Of a stretch of 64,000 nt of DNA, positions 35,429 through 45,097 are shown one piece after another. The position numbers were made by a program, and so were the translations under genes. Positions within the stretch are counted from its first letter, which is position 1; every line of letters begins with the position of its first letter. The stretch is from positions 1-64,000 of the forward strand of contig CAYSUS010000011.1 in NCBI GenBank assembly GCA_964434165.1, written 5' to 3'. Origin of the DNA: CAYSUS01 sp964434165 (GTDB lineage Bacteria > Planctomycetota > Planctomycetia > Pirellulales > Thermoguttaceae). The notes beneath the pieces were generated by a model. That model did not search any database. It saw only the letters and a program-made list of their open reading frames with translations, and was not told where the DNA came from.

Positions 35429-35842
35429 CTACCGGGCCTCGCAGGTCATCTCGGCCACCGCCTGCTCCGCCGCCAGCCTGGCGGCCTCTTCCGCGGCCTG
35501 GCGGGCCGCGGGCCGGGCCGCCTTCCTGGCGGCCGCGGTGGCGGCCTCCGTGGCCGCCTTGGTGGCCGCCTCGATGACGCTCGAGGGAACCTCATACTCG
35601 CGGAGCTCGCGGAGCACCTGGCGCGCGGCCGCAGCCGACCGTTCCGCTTCGGCCGCGGCGTCATCGGCCCGACCGGCCTCGTCGGATGCCGACCGCTTCC
35701 CCTCCTCGGCCTCCTGGCGCGCCCCCAGCGCCCGGGCGAGGAGCCGCCTCAATCGGGCGAATCGCCCCGCCGGCTTGCAGGACAGGGATTCCGATTCAGG
35801 GGTTTTCGCACTTTGCTCCGCAGGCGGCGTCTCGGTCTTCAT
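35429..35842 (-). CDS. Small Ala/Glu/Arg-rich helical protein, unknown function
   Basis: 137 residues from ATG 35842, with a GGAG about nine bases upstream. The N-terminal 30 residues are polar. The remainder is a nearly unbroken amphipathic helix dominated by Ala, Glu and Arg, with short internal repeats such as 'AATKAATEAATAAARKAARP'. No membrane segment, signal peptide or known motif. Such compositions occur in histone-like and in coiled-coil scaffold proteins, but neither can be claimed. Chance coding by GC-rich repeats is possible; the good start and intact frame argue for a gene. Confidence 0.6.
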   Translation of the reverse strand: MKTETPPAEQSAKTPESESLSCKPAGRFARLRRLLARALGARQEAEEGKRSASDEAGRADDAAAEAERSAAAARQVLRELREYEVPSSVIEAATKAATEAATAAARKAARPAARQAAEEAARLAAEQAVAEMTCEAR

Positions 35843-36513
35843 TCGGTGCTCCGAAGGCGTGATCTCTGGCAGGCCTCTTCGATTCCGGCCCCGCTGGGCG
35901 CGCGCCGCGCGCATCGGGTCCGTCGTGGTTCCGTCCTGGGGGTGGCGCGGCCGGCAGACCCGGTCCGCGGCGCGGCGTTGCAGGAGGGAGGCGGCGTGCA
36001 GCCCCGCGTGGCTGCCCAGGCAGGAGCGGCGCCCAAAGGCTCGCGCCGCGCTGGGAGTCCGAATCCACTCTACCTCCCCAACGGGATGGGGTCAACGCCC
36101 GAATCCGTTTCCGTCGCCGCGCCCGCCCCAACAGGTGTCTTCATGCCATCCAATGGCCGGTGCCCGGACGGCCGACCCCTTCTCCCGGCGGTCATCCCGA
36201 GTTGCCGAACGGTCGGGGAGCGGGCAGGGGTCTCCTCTAGTTTCACGCCTTGACCGAGGATCGCGCGGCGAGCGGAACCAGCCCCCGCCCCCCGGCGCCT
36301 GACGGCCGAGGGTCCATGCGAGAGGGCGATGCGGAATGTCCGGCCGCTGCCTCGCGCGAGGGGCGAAGGGCACGCCTTTTCGCGCGGCACGGCGGGGGGC
36401 GTATTTCCCCATGCCTGCGTGGCGGGGTCCTGGCGGCGCGGTGTTCAGCGGCGGGATGCGGGGCTAGAATTAGAGGGTTCCCTGGGACATCCCGTAGTGC
36501 GCTTGCCGCTTCC
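35843..36513. other. Long divergent intergenic region
   Basis: 671 GC-rich bases. The only notable signal is a TAGAAT box at 36475-36480 just ahead of nadB, without a good -35. No gene seen. Confidence 0.4.
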
Positions 36514-38193
36514 ATGACCATCGCCGCACCCCGTTATCTCGTGCCGTTCCATCCCAAGCGGGTCCCCCATTTCTTCGCCGACGTGCTGGTCATCGGCGGG
36601 GGCCTTGCCGGGCTGCGCGCGGCGCTGGCCGTGGACGGAGGGCTGTCGGTCCTGGTGATCACCAAGGACGGACTGTGGCAGTCGAACAGCGCCTACGCCC
36701 AGGGCGGGGTCGCTGGAGTGTTCGCACCGGAGGACCGCTTCGAGGACCACGTCACCGACACGGTCCTTGCCGGCGGCCCGCTGTGCGACTTCGAGGTCGT
36801 CGATCGCGTGGTCCGCGAGGGCCCCGACCGCATCCGCGAGCTGATCGCCTGGGGCACGCGCTTCGACCAGGTGGACGGCGTCCTCTGCCTGGGACGCGAG
36901 GGAGGACACGGGCGCGAGCGCATCGTGCACGCGCTGGGCGACGCGACGGGCAAGGAGGTGATGCGCGCGGTGATCGCCCGGGCCGGCGAGGCCCCCAACC
37001 TCCAGGTCTGGGAGAATACCTGCACGATCGACCTGTTGACCTACCAGGGCTCGTGCCGCGGGGCCCTGGTGTGGAATCCGCAGCACGGCAAGACCCTGGT
37101 GTGGGCCAAGCAGACGGTGCTTTGCACGGGCGGGGCCGGCCAGGTCTATCGCGAGACGACCAACCCCGACGTGGCCACGGGCGACGGCATGGCCGCGGCC
37201 TACCGGGCCGGGGCCGAGCTCCGCGACATGGAGTTCATGCAGTTCCACCCCACCGTCCTGTACATCGCCGGCTCCAGCCGCAATCTGATGACCGAGGCCC
37301 TCCGCGGCGAGGGGGCGCACCTGGTCGATCGGAACGGGTACCGCTTCATGGCCGAGTACGATGCGCGCGGCGAGCTGGCCCCGCGCGACGTGGTCAGCCT
37401 GGCCATCGTCGGCCAGATGGAGAAGACCCGCCATCCGAACGTCTATCTCGATCTGACGCATCTCGACGCCGAGCGGGTCCGCAGTCGGTTTCCGGGCATC
37501 GCCGCGGTGTGCGCCGAGTTCAACATCGACATCACCCGCGATCGCATCCCTGTGCGCCCGGGCGCCCACTACATGATGGGCGGCGTGTCCGTAAACGCCG
37601 AGGGCCAGACCACGCTGCCCGGCCTCTGGGCGGCGGGCGAAGTGACCGCCAGCGGCCTGCACGGGGCCAACCGCCTGGCCTCCAACAGCCTGCTGGAGTC
37701 GCTGGTGTACGGGGCCCGGGCGGGGCACGGGGCGTCGCGCGCGGCCTCGGCCATGAACGACTTCTTCGCGGCGCTGCCGCTGGCCAACCCGGGCGTCGAG
37801 CCGCACGCGCAGACGCTCGACCTGGCCGACATCCGCAACTCGCTCAAGAGCCTCCTGTGGCGCAACGTCGGCGTGCGTCGCGACGCGGACGGGCTCCGCG
37901 AGGCCGAGGAGAACATCGACCGCTGGTGCCGTTACGTCTTCGCCTACCAGTTCTCCAATCCCGACGGCTGGGAGCTTCAGAACATGCTCTCCGTGGCGCG
38001 GATGACGATCCACGCCGCGCTACGGCGAGAGGAGTCGCGCGGCAGCCACGTGCGAAGCGACTTCCCCGAACGGGACGACGCGGCGTGGAACCGGCACGTC
38101 GTGTTCCGCCGCAACGCCGCGGGGAAGGAGGAGACGCTTCTCTCCCCGCTTCTGAACGGGGTCATGCAGCCCGAACCGGTTGGCCCCGCCTGA
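36514..38193 (+). CDS. nadB: L-aspartate oxidase
   Basis: 559 residues, close to the usual 530-560. It oxidises aspartate to iminoaspartate with FAD, the first step of de novo NAD synthesis. The FAD-binding start 'DVLVIGGGLAGLRAALA' is at about 22-38, with 'SNSAYAQGGVAGVF', 'MEFMQFHPT', the active-site region 'RGEGAHLVDRNGYRFM', and 'GLHGANRLASNSLLE' near 390. Succinate dehydrogenase flavoproteins are similar, but the AQGG motif and orphan context favour NadB. The conserved core begins shortly after ATG 36514. nadA and nadC are not in this window. Confidence 0.93.
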   Translation: MTIAAPRYLVPFHPKRVPHFFADVLVIGGGLAGLRAALAVDGGLSVLVITKDGLWQSNSAYAQGGVAGVFAPEDRFEDHVTDTVLAGGPLCDFEVVDRVVREGPDRIRELIAWGTRFDQVDGVLCLGREGGHGRERIVHALGDATGKEVMRAVIARAGEAPNLQVWENTCTIDLLTYQGSCRGALVWNPQHGKTLVWAKQTVLCTGGAGQVYRETTNPDVATGDGMAAAYRAGAELRDMEFMQFHPTVLYIAGSSRNLMTEALRGEGAHLVDRNGYRFMAEYDARGELAPRDVVSLAIVGQMEKTRHPNVYLDLTHLDAERVRSRFPGIAAVCAEFNIDITRDRIPVRPGAHYMMGGVSVNAEGQTTLPGLWAAGEVTASGLHGANRLASNSLLESLVYGARAGHGASRAASAMNDFFAALPLANPGVEPHAQTLDLADIRNSLKSLLWRNVGVRRDADGLREAEENIDRWCRYVFAYQFSNPDGWELQNMLSVARMTIHAALRREESRGSHVRSDFPERDDAAWNRHVVFRRNAAGKEETLLSPLLNGVMQPEPVGPA

Positions 38194-38426
38194 CCGCCAG
38201 CGTCTCCAAGGGGCGCTCCTCCATTCGGTCGCTCCGGTTGCGCACGTTACACCGCCTCGGCGCATCCCTCCTAGATGTGTTCGCACTAACCCTTGTCGGC
38301 GGCTCCCGTCGAATTCGCGACACGACCGTCTGCCTGGCGCCGCAGGGGGGGAAGCTGAGCTATGGTTGAGTACGGCCCAGGGGCATCGGATCGACGCAAC
38401 GCTTCTCCGCACAGGATCGACTGCGC

Positions 38427-40103
38427 ATGGCCCACGGTCTGGATGCCACGTTTCAACAGCTTGCCAGGACGGAGAACGAGGCCGCGCTGGACGTGCTGCT
38501 CGCGGCGCTGGACAGCCCGCACGCGCCCAGCCGCGACGGGGCGCTGCGCGCGATCCTGGAGCGGCGCACCCAGGAAGGGCACGACGAGGTCTTTCGCCGG
38601 CTGCCGGACCTGGACGAGTCGGGCCGCGCGATCCTCCAGGAGCGCCCCGACCGCCTCGTGCGCGTGGCCACCGAGGTGTTGGCCCGCTGCCAGCCCGACC
38701 CGGTCGACGACGGCAAGCTCGGCCGGCGCCGTGCGCCCGCACCGCGGGGGATCGACTTTCCGCTGGCCTGCGAGGCAATCGTGAACTACCGGCTTTACGA
38801 CGCCTTGCCGGCGGTTCTGGCGGTGCTCGGCGACGGCGACACCCCGGAGTCCGCGCTGGCCGGCCAGACCGCGCTCCGGCTCACCGAGGCCTTCTACGCC
38901 GACCTGTCCGAGGCGGCCGAGCAGTCGCGGCAGAAGGACCTCGAGGTGATTCGCCACCGCATCACCCAGGCCCTGCAGGAAGCGACCAGCGGCTTCGAAA
39001 GACACCAGTCCAAGGACGTCGTCGAGGCGTTTCTCCTCATCGCCAAGCAGCAGGACGTCGTGCTCCGCCGCATTCTCCGCAAGCCCGACGAGGGTGGTCA
39101 CGCGCCGATCGTCGAACTGCTCACCGGCAGCACGCGCGGCGGCGTGGTGCGGCTGCTGCTGGGATTCCTGGAAGACCCGCAGATGCCCAAGGCCGCGCTC
39201 GAGGTGATCGCCCGGCGCGCGGACCCCAAGTTCGTGCAGAACCTGCTGGAAAACGTGGGAATGCCCGCCTCGCGCTCGATCGCGGAGAGCCTCAAGCGCC
39301 TGAAGTCCGTGGCCTGGGCCGAGCCGGGGCACCCGGTGTTCGCCGAGATCGACGGCCGCGCCCAACAGGGCGCCGTGGGGATGCTGATGGCCTCGTCGAT
39401 CGATCGCGCGCAGGTCCTCCAGGTGCTCCGCTTCCTGCTGGCCGAAGGCAAGCCCGAGGGCCGCCGCGCGGCGGCCGAGGCCCTGGCCAGATTCCCCGGC
39501 CCCGAGGCCGACGAGCTCGCCCTTCGCTCGCTCAACGACCGCGACCCCGAGGTCCGGGCGCAATTGATCCTTCAGCTTCGGCCGCGCGGGATCCCGGGCG
39601 TGTTGTCGGTCCTCATCCGGCTGGTGGACAGCCCCAGCGAGGTGGTCCGCGACGCCCTGCGGAAGGCGATGCCCGAATTCACCTTCCGCCGGTTCGTCAC
39701 CAGCTTCGAGAACATGCCCCAGAGCCTGCGCACGACCGCGGGGCACCTGGTCCGCAAGCTGGACCAGGACGCCACGGGTCTGCTGCTCAAAGAGATGGCC
39801 AGTCCCTCGCCCGTCCGCCGCCGCAAGGCGGTCACCGCCGCCTATGCGATGGGGGTGATCGCGGAGCTGGAGCCGGCGGTGGTCCGGCTGCTCAACGACG
39901 ACGACCACATGGTGCGGATCGCCGCGGCCAAGGCCCTGGCCGACTCCAAGTCGCTGCCCTCCTGGGAGGCCCTGCGCGACGCGATGCTCGACCGCAGCGT
40001 GGTGGTCCGCGAGGCGGCCGAATCGAGCCTGCTGCAGATCACCACGTCGCTCAGCGAGGATTCGGAGGGCGAGCTGGCGGAATCGGCGGCAACCGCCGGG
40101 TGA
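38427..40103 (+). CDS. HEAT-repeat-like helical protein
   Basis: 558 residues, almost all alpha-helical, with repeated pairs such as 'DPEVRAQLILQLRPRGIPGV' and 'DHMVRIAAAKALADSK', the look of HEAT/PBS-lyase repeats. There is no signal peptide or membrane helix. The first 100 residues also fit short repeats. The function is probably as a protein-binding scaffold. The small one-TM gene begins 84 bases later on the same strand, so the two may form a unit. Residues of a catalytic site are not seen. Confidence 0.82.
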   Translation: MAHGLDATFQQLARTENEAALDVLLAALDSPHAPSRDGALRAILERRTQEGHDEVFRRLPDLDESGRAILQERPDRLVRVATEVLARCQPDPVDDGKLGRRRAPAPRGIDFPLACEAIVNYRLYDALPAVLAVLGDGDTPESALAGQTALRLTEAFYADLSEAAEQSRQKDLEVIRHRITQALQEATSGFERHQSKDVVEAFLLIAKQQDVVLRRILRKPDEGGHAPIVELLTGSTRGGVVRLLLGFLEDPQMPKAALEVIARRADPKFVQNLLENVGMPASRSIAESLKRLKSVAWAEPGHPVFAEIDGRAQQGAVGMLMASSIDRAQVLQVLRFLLAEGKPEGRRAAAEALARFPGPEADELALRSLNDRDPEVRAQLILQLRPRGIPGVLSVLIRLVDSPSEVVRDALRKAMPEFTFRRFVTSFENMPQSLRTTAGHLVRKLDQDATGLLLKEMASPSPVRRRKAVTAAYAMGVIAELEPAVVRLLNDDDHMVRIAAAKALADSKSLPSWEALRDAMLDRSVVVREAAESSLLQITTSLSEDSEGELAESAATAG

Positions 40104-40187
40104 ACCAGGCCGGCGAGAAGTCCTGATCGTTGGATCGGAGGCCGAACCGGCGGCCGACGCCCCGAAGCGAGTGCAAGGAGACTTGCC

Positions 40188-40655
40188 ATGACGATCGAAA
40201 CGATTGGCAGCGGCCTGCGAGCCCGACTGAGCGTCGAGACGGCGTTCGGGCTGCTGCCGGCCCAGATGTACCCGCGGTCCGCCGGCCCGGACAACGGCGA
40301 GCTGTTCTTCTGGCTGGCTGTGGCCGTCCTGGCGATCGGCGTGGTCTGCGCAGGGGCGTTCGCGGCAAGCCGCTGCCTGCACCATCGACGGCGCTACAAC
40401 CATCCCCGGCTGTTCCGCGATCTGTGCGCCACGCACGAGATCGATCGCAACGGCCGGGCCCTGCTGGGCCGGATCGCCGCCCAGTGCCGGCTCTCTCAGC
40501 CTGCCCGGATGTTCGTTGATCCAAGGTGGATCGACTCGGCCGTCCGTTCCGGGGCGGTGCCCACGCGCTCGGAGGATCTCGAGGTCCTCAGGCAGAAGCT
40601 CTTCGGACCGCCGCCGGAGAAGAAGCCGGCGAAGCCGAAAAAGGCCAAGCGCTAG
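40188..40655 (+). CDS. Single-pass membrane protein, unknown function
   Basis: 155 residues from ATG 40188, eight bases after aaggag. The N-terminal 40 residues face the outside or periplasm, followed by one membrane helix (ELFFWLAVAVLAIGVVCAGA). The cytoplasmic part contains 'RLFRDLCATHEIDRNGRALL' and 'LSQPARMFVDPRWIDSAV', and a Lys/Pro tail. I cannot name the family. The adjacent HEAT-repeat gene is a likely partner. Confidence 0.75.
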   Translation: MTIETIGSGLRARLSVETAFGLLPAQMYPRSAGPDNGELFFWLAVAVLAIGVVCAGAFAASRCLHHRRRYNHPRLFRDLCATHEIDRNGRALLGRIAAQCRLSQPARMFVDPRWIDSAVRSGAVPTRSEDLEVLRQKLFGPPPEKKPAKPKKAKR

Positions 40656-40981
40656 CCCGCGCGCGGGCCTCTTCTCCCACCCCCGCGCGATCCTGCGCGA
40701 CCTGGCCCCGAAATTAGCACCTCCCATCGGGGGGATTGGCATTTCCGCCCTGGGGTCGTCGGCCTCATGGAAGCACGCGCGCCTGCGGCTGTTTGCGCGG
40801 GGATGGGCTCTCGCAGGCAGCGAAGGGTTTTCGGCAAAGGCGGGATCTGTGCGCTGGGAAAGGCGACGCAACGACTGGCACGCTGGAGGCAACAAATTAT
40901 AATGGCGGTTTTGCCTTGCCCGGGTCGGGGGTTCGCCGGCCCTTACCACGCCAAACGGGTTCGACACGCGGAGCAGACTCC
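40656..40981. other. Intergenic region containing the transporter promoter
   Basis: 326 bases; no gene. Its main feature is the near-consensus promoter at 40875-40903. The sequence is noticeably AT-richer around 40885-40915 than its surroundings. Confidence 0.5.
40875..40903 (+). promoter_or_regulatory. Near-consensus sigma-70 promoter for Gld-type transporter operon
   Basis: CTGGCA (40875-40880; four of six), 17-base spacer, perfect TATAAT (40898-40903). The ABC ATPase start is 79 bases further on. One of the best promoter matches in the window. Confidence 0.6.
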
Positions 40982-41722
40982 ATGACTGAGCAGCATGGCC
41001 CCCCCATGATCGAAGCCGAGGGGCTGACCAAGTTCTACGGCGGTTTCGCGGCCATCCGCGACGTGACATTCAAAGTCTCCCGGGGTGAGGTCGTGGCCTT
41101 CCTGGGGCCGAACGGGGCCGGCAAGAGCACCACGATGAAGCTGCTGACCGGCTACTTGGCCCCCTCGGCCGGCACCGCGCGGATCTCGGGTCACGACATG
41201 TCCTACGACCGCCTGGCCGGGTCCGCCCGGCTGGGTTATCTGCCCGAAAACGGCCCACTCTATCCCGACATGTCGCCGCGGGCCCTGTTGGGTTTCTTCG
41301 CCGACGCCCGCGGCCTGTCCGGCCCGCGCAAGCGCGAGCGGATCGACGCGGTCATCGACCTGTGTGCCCTGGGCAGCGTGATCGGCAAGCCGATCGGCAA
41401 GCTCTCCCGCGGATACCGCCAGCGGGTGGGCATGGCTCACGTGCTCCTGCACGAGCCCGACGTCTTGATCATGGACGAGCCGACCGCCGGCCTCGACCCC
41501 AACCAGATTCACGAGGTCCGCGAGACGATCCGCAAGCTGGGTGAGAACAAGACGATCCTCCTCTCGACCCACATCCTGCAAGAGGTCGAGGCCATGGCGC
41601 GGCGCGTGCTCTTCATCGACGAGGGCCGCATGGTGTTCGACGGTCCGATCGACCAGCTCACCCGGGACGGCAAGCCCCTGGACGTCCACTTCCGCGAGCT
41701 GACCGGCGCCGGCGCCAAGTAG
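40982..41722 (+). CDS. gldA: ABC transporter ATP-binding protein, GldA-like
   Basis: 246 residues. Walker A 'GPNGAGKST' (43-51), Q-loop region 'LGYLPENGPLYPDMSP', signature 'LSRGYRQR' (about 140-147), Walker B 'LIMDEP' (about 162-167) and the switch His in 'LLSTHILQEVEAM' are all intact. Residues 'YLPENGPLY' are typical of GldA/NosF-type ABC-2 exporters. The next gene encodes its permease plus auxiliary domain, 53 bases on. The name reflects similarity to the Bacteroidetes gliding component; gliding itself is not implied, since the cassette is common in non-gliding bacteria. Confidence 0.88.
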   Translation: MTEQHGPPMIEAEGLTKFYGGFAAIRDVTFKVSRGEVVAFLGPNGAGKSTTMKLLTGYLAPSAGTARISGHDMSYDRLAGSARLGYLPENGPLYPDMSPRALLGFFADARGLSGPRKRERIDAVIDLCALGSVIGKPIGKLSRGYRQRVGMAHVLLHEPDVLIMDEPTAGLDPNQIHEVRETIRKLGENKTILLSTHILQEVEAMARRVLFIDEGRMVFDGPIDQLTRDGKPLDVHFRELTGAGAK

Positions 41723-41775
41723 CCTCGCCGGCCTTCCCCCGCCTCCCGATCTTCCAACGCAGTTCGGTGCGAGCC

Positions 41776-44700
41776 ATGAACGCGAACGTACTATTTGCCG
41801 TCTTCAAGCGGAACTTCGTCGCCTACTTCTCCAGCCCCACCGGCTACCTGTTCATCTGCGTCTTCATGTGGCTGAGCGTGTGGGCCGCCTTCTGGCCGAA
41901 CGACTTTTTCAACGCCAACCTGGCGAACCTCGACCAGCTCAACGGCTATTTCCCGCTGATCATGCTGGTGTTCGTCCCCGCCATCACCATGAGCATCTGG
42001 GCCGACGAGCGCCGCCAGGGGACCGACGAGCTGCTGTTGACCATCCCGGCCGGCGACCTGGACATCGTGCTGGGCAAGTACCTCGCCGCCGTGGCCATCT
42101 ACTCCCTGTCGCTCGTGTTCTCGCTGGCTTGCACCTTCACGGTGCTCCAGATGCTGGGCGACCCCGACGTGGGGCTCTTCCTGGGCACCTACTTCGGCTA
42201 CTGGCTGGTGGGCCTGGCCATGCTCGCGGTGGGCATGGTGGCCTCGTTCCTCACCGGCAACCTCACCGTGGCCTACATCCTGGGGGCCGTGTTCAACGCC
42301 CCCATGGTCTTCGCCAACACGGAGGCCCTCACGGTCGCGGTGCGGGCCCTGATCAGCGTCCCGGCCAAGCTCGTGGCGTGGGCCAACATGGTCATCTCCG
42401 CCGACGGACTGGCCGTGTTGCGAAAGCAGCTCGAGGACGCCGCCCTCAACGTCCCGCAACGCGTGGCCTGGCAGATCGAGGCCTGGGGCATCGGCGGGCA
42501 GTTCGCCGACTTCGGACGGGGCGTGGTGAGCCTGGCGGGCATCGCCTACTTCCTGAGCATCGTGGCCGTGATGCTCTACCTGAGCATCGTGCTCATCGGC
42601 CGCCGCCACTGGCGGTCCGGCCAGGTGGGCGGCTCGGCCTACATCTTCTACCCCCTGCTGCACGTCATCAGCCTCCTGGTCTTCGCGCTGGCGTGGTTCC
42701 TGCTCCGCGACGCCATGGCGCCCTTCACGCTTCTGCTGCTCTTGGTCGGGGCCTACCTGGCGGTCCAGGTGGCCGTGCTCCTGCTGTGGTCCGTGGTCGG
42801 CGGCAAGGTATCGGTGCTGCCCGGCCACTACATCACGCGGACACTGGCCCTGGGCGCCGCCTGCTTCGGCCTGGTGCTGCTTCTGCGCTATCACGACCTG
42901 CGCCTGGACGTGACCAGCGAGCAGCTCAACTCCCTGTCGCGCGAGACGGTCAACCTGCTCCGCGACATCGACGTCGATCGTCCCGTGCAGATCGAGGCCT
43001 TCATCAGCCCCGAGACCGAGGTCCCCGAGACCTACGTGCAGACGCGGCTGAACCTGCTCAACCGGCTCCGCGAGATGGCGGCCTACGGCGGCGAGAAGAT
43101 CGAGCTGCGGATCAACGAGACGGAACTGTTCAGCGACCAGGCCGATCGGGCCGGGCAGCGCTACGGCATCGAGCCCCGCCAGGTCCAGAGCGTCGAGCGG
43201 GGCGCGCTGAAGCGCGAGCCGTTGTTCCTCGGCGTGGCCTTCACGTGCGGGCTGGAAAAGGTGATCGTGCCGTTCATCGACCGGGGCATCCCCATCGAAT
43301 ACGAGCTGGTCCGCTCCATCGCCACGGTGACCCAGCAGAAGCGCAAGAAGCTCGGCGTGGTGGACACCGACGCCAGCCTGTACGGCAACTTCATGTCCGG
43401 CTCGCCCAACTGGCCGATCATCGAGGAGCTGGAGAAGCAGTACGAGGTCAAGCGGGTCGACTTGCAGGGGCCTTTGGACGAGGAGTTCGACGTGCTCCTG
43501 GCCGTGCAGCCCTCGACCCTGGGGCCCGAGCAGATGGACCACCTCGTCGCCGCGATCCGCGCGGGCACGCCGGCGGCCATCTTCGAGGACCCCTGCCCGC
43601 GGTTCGCCCCCTGGGTGCCGGCCACGAGCCAGCCGCGACGGCCGCCCAACATGAATCCCATGATGATGATGGGCCGTCCGCCCGAGATGCCCAAGGGCAA
43701 CCTCAACCAGCTCTGGGACACGCTGGGCGTGGAGTTCTTCTCGGACAAGATCGTCTGGCAGGACTACAACCCCTACCCCAAGATCGACCTGTTCACGCAG
43801 GAGAAACCGTTCGTGTTCGTGGGCACGGGCTCCGGGGCCAGGGAGCCGTTCAGCGACGAGAGCGAGATCACCAGGAAGCTCCAGAACGCCCTGTTCCCGT
43901 TCCCCGGCTCGATTCGCGAGCTCGAGGCCTCGGACCTGGACCACACCGAGCTCGTCCGCACCGGTCCGCGCACGGGCGAGGTCCGCTACGAGGAGCTGCT
44001 CACGCCCAACCCCTTCGGCGCCCCGCGCATGAACCCCAACCCGCGGCTACGCTCCACGCGCGAGGAGTACGTCCTGGCCATGAAGATCCGCGGCAAGGCC
44101 CAGCCGGACAGCTCCATGGCCGACGACGCCGGGCCGGCGGGGGCTTCCGGGGGCGAGGCGGCCGGCGGCAAGCCGGAGGAAGGCAAGCCGGACGGAGCGG
44201 GCGACGGCGACGGGAAGGCCAAAGACGCGGAGAAGCCGAAGGAGGACGGCGAGATCAGCGTGGTGGTCGTGGCCGACATCGACATGCTCACGCCCACGTT
44301 CTTCGCGCTGCGCGAGCAGGGCGAGATCGAAGAGCTGGGCATCACGTTCGACTTCGACAACGTGACCTTCGTGCTCAACACGCTGGACGACCTGGCCGGC
44401 GACGAGCGGTTCATCGACATCCGCAGCCGGCGTCCCAAGCACCGCACGCTGACGCGGATCGAGCAGGCCACCGAGGAGGCCCGCGAGGAGACCGCCGAGG
44501 AGCGCGAGAACGCGTATGAAGCGTTCGAGGAGGCGAAAAAGGAGGAGCAGGCCGCCTTGGACAAGAAGATCGAGGCCCTGCGCAAGCGCGACGACATCCC
44601 GGCCCAGGACAAGGTCATCCAGGTGGCGATGGCTCTCCAGGACGGGCAGCGCCGGCTCGACGCCACGATCGACGAGCTCGAGCAGGACCTGGAGAGCAAG

Positions 44701-44871
44701 ATGAACCGCATCGAGACCACGCTGGCGCGGAAGAAGCGGCAGATCCAGGACGCCTACAAGATGTGGGCCGTAGTGCTGCCGCCCATCCCGCCGCTGCTGG
44801 TGGCCCTGGGCGTGTTCCTCACCCGACGAGCCCGCGAGCGCGAGGGCGTGGCCCGATCCCGGTTGAAGTAG
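41776..44871 (+). CDS. Fused ABC-2 permease and GldG-like auxiliary protein
   Basis: 1,031 residues from ATG 41776; a GTG three codons earlier (41767) is possible. Residues 1-265 are a GldF-type permease with six membrane helices (VFKRNFVAYFSSPTGYLFI). Two or three further helices reach about 370. Then comes the GldG-like ABC-auxiliary domain, which opens with 'YHDLRLDVTSEQLNSLSRET' and continues to about 790. A Met-rich insert 'NPMMMMGRPPEM' lies near 635, and a Glu/Lys-rich charged stretch and coiled coil occupy about 880-1000. A final membrane helix ends in a basic tail. GldF and GldG are separate proteins in most systems, so this is a fusion. Substrate unknown. Confidence 0.88.
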   Translation: MNANVLFAVFKRNFVAYFSSPTGYLFICVFMWLSVWAAFWPNDFFNANLANLDQLNGYFPLIMLVFVPAITMSIWADERRQGTDELLLTIPAGDLDIVLGKYLAAVAIYSLSLVFSLACTFTVLQMLGDPDVGLFLGTYFGYWLVGLAMLAVGMVASFLTGNLTVAYILGAVFNAPMVFANTEALTVAVRALISVPAKLVAWANMVISADGLAVLRKQLEDAALNVPQRVAWQIEAWGIGGQFADFGRGVVSLAGIAYFLSIVAVMLYLSIVLIGRRHWRSGQVGGSAYIFYPLLHVISLLVFALAWFLLRDAMAPFTLLLLLVGAYLAVQVAVLLLWSVVGGKVSVLPGHYITRTLALGAACFGLVLLLRYHDLRLDVTSEQLNSLSRETVNLLRDIDVDRPVQIEAFISPETEVPETYVQTRLNLLNRLREMAAYGGEKIELRINETELFSDQADRAGQRYGIEPRQVQSVERGALKREPLFLGVAFTCGLEKVIVPFIDRGIPIEYELVRSIATVTQQKRKKLGVVDTDASLYGNFMSGSPNWPIIEELEKQYEVKRVDLQGPLDEEFDVLLAVQPSTLGPEQMDHLVAAIRAGTPAAIFEDPCPRFAPWVPATSQPRRPPNMNPMMMMGRPPEMPKGNLNQLWDTLGVEFFSDKIVWQDYNPYPKIDLFTQEKPFVFVGTGSGAREPFSDESEITRKLQNALFPFPGSIRELEASDLDHTELVRTGPRTGEVRYEELLTPNPFGAPRMNPNPRLRSTREEYVLAMKIRGKAQPDSSMADDAGPAGASGGEAAGGKPEEGKPDGAGDGDGKAKDAEKPKEDGEISVVVVADIDMLTPTFFALREQGEIEELGITFDFDNVTFVLNTLDDLAGDERFIDIRSRRPKHRTLTRIEQATEEAREETAEERENAYEAFEEAKKEEQAALDKKIEALRKRDDIPAQDKVIQVAMALQDGQRRLDATIDELEQDLESKMNRIETTLARKKRQIQDAYKMWAVVLPPIPPLLVALGVFLTRRAREREGVARSRLK

Positions 44872-44913
44872 TCGCCCCGGGGCCTCGCCCAAGCATCCGC
44901 GAGGGAACCGCGA

Positions 44914-44940
44914 TCGAAACCCGAAGCGTCAGCGAGGGAA
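44914..44940 (+). repeat. 'TRSVSEG'-type dispersed repeat, copy 2
   Basis: tcgaaacccgaagcgtcagc followed by gagggaa. It translates as ETRSVSEGK in one frame. It is in opposite orientation to the other copies and lies in the 226-base gap between permease and DUF4340 genes. Confidence 0.65.
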
Positions 44941-45097
44941 AGAAGAGAAGAAGACAGCCCGACGGGTCCGCAAGGGCCGCGGCTTCCCGCCCGCTTGGCA
45001 AACAACCGTATCGCATACTCTTGACCGTTCCCACCATCCAACGTCCGTCGATGCGTCCCGGCCGCCGCTGCGGCGCGGCCGGGCGAGGAGACCGCCG

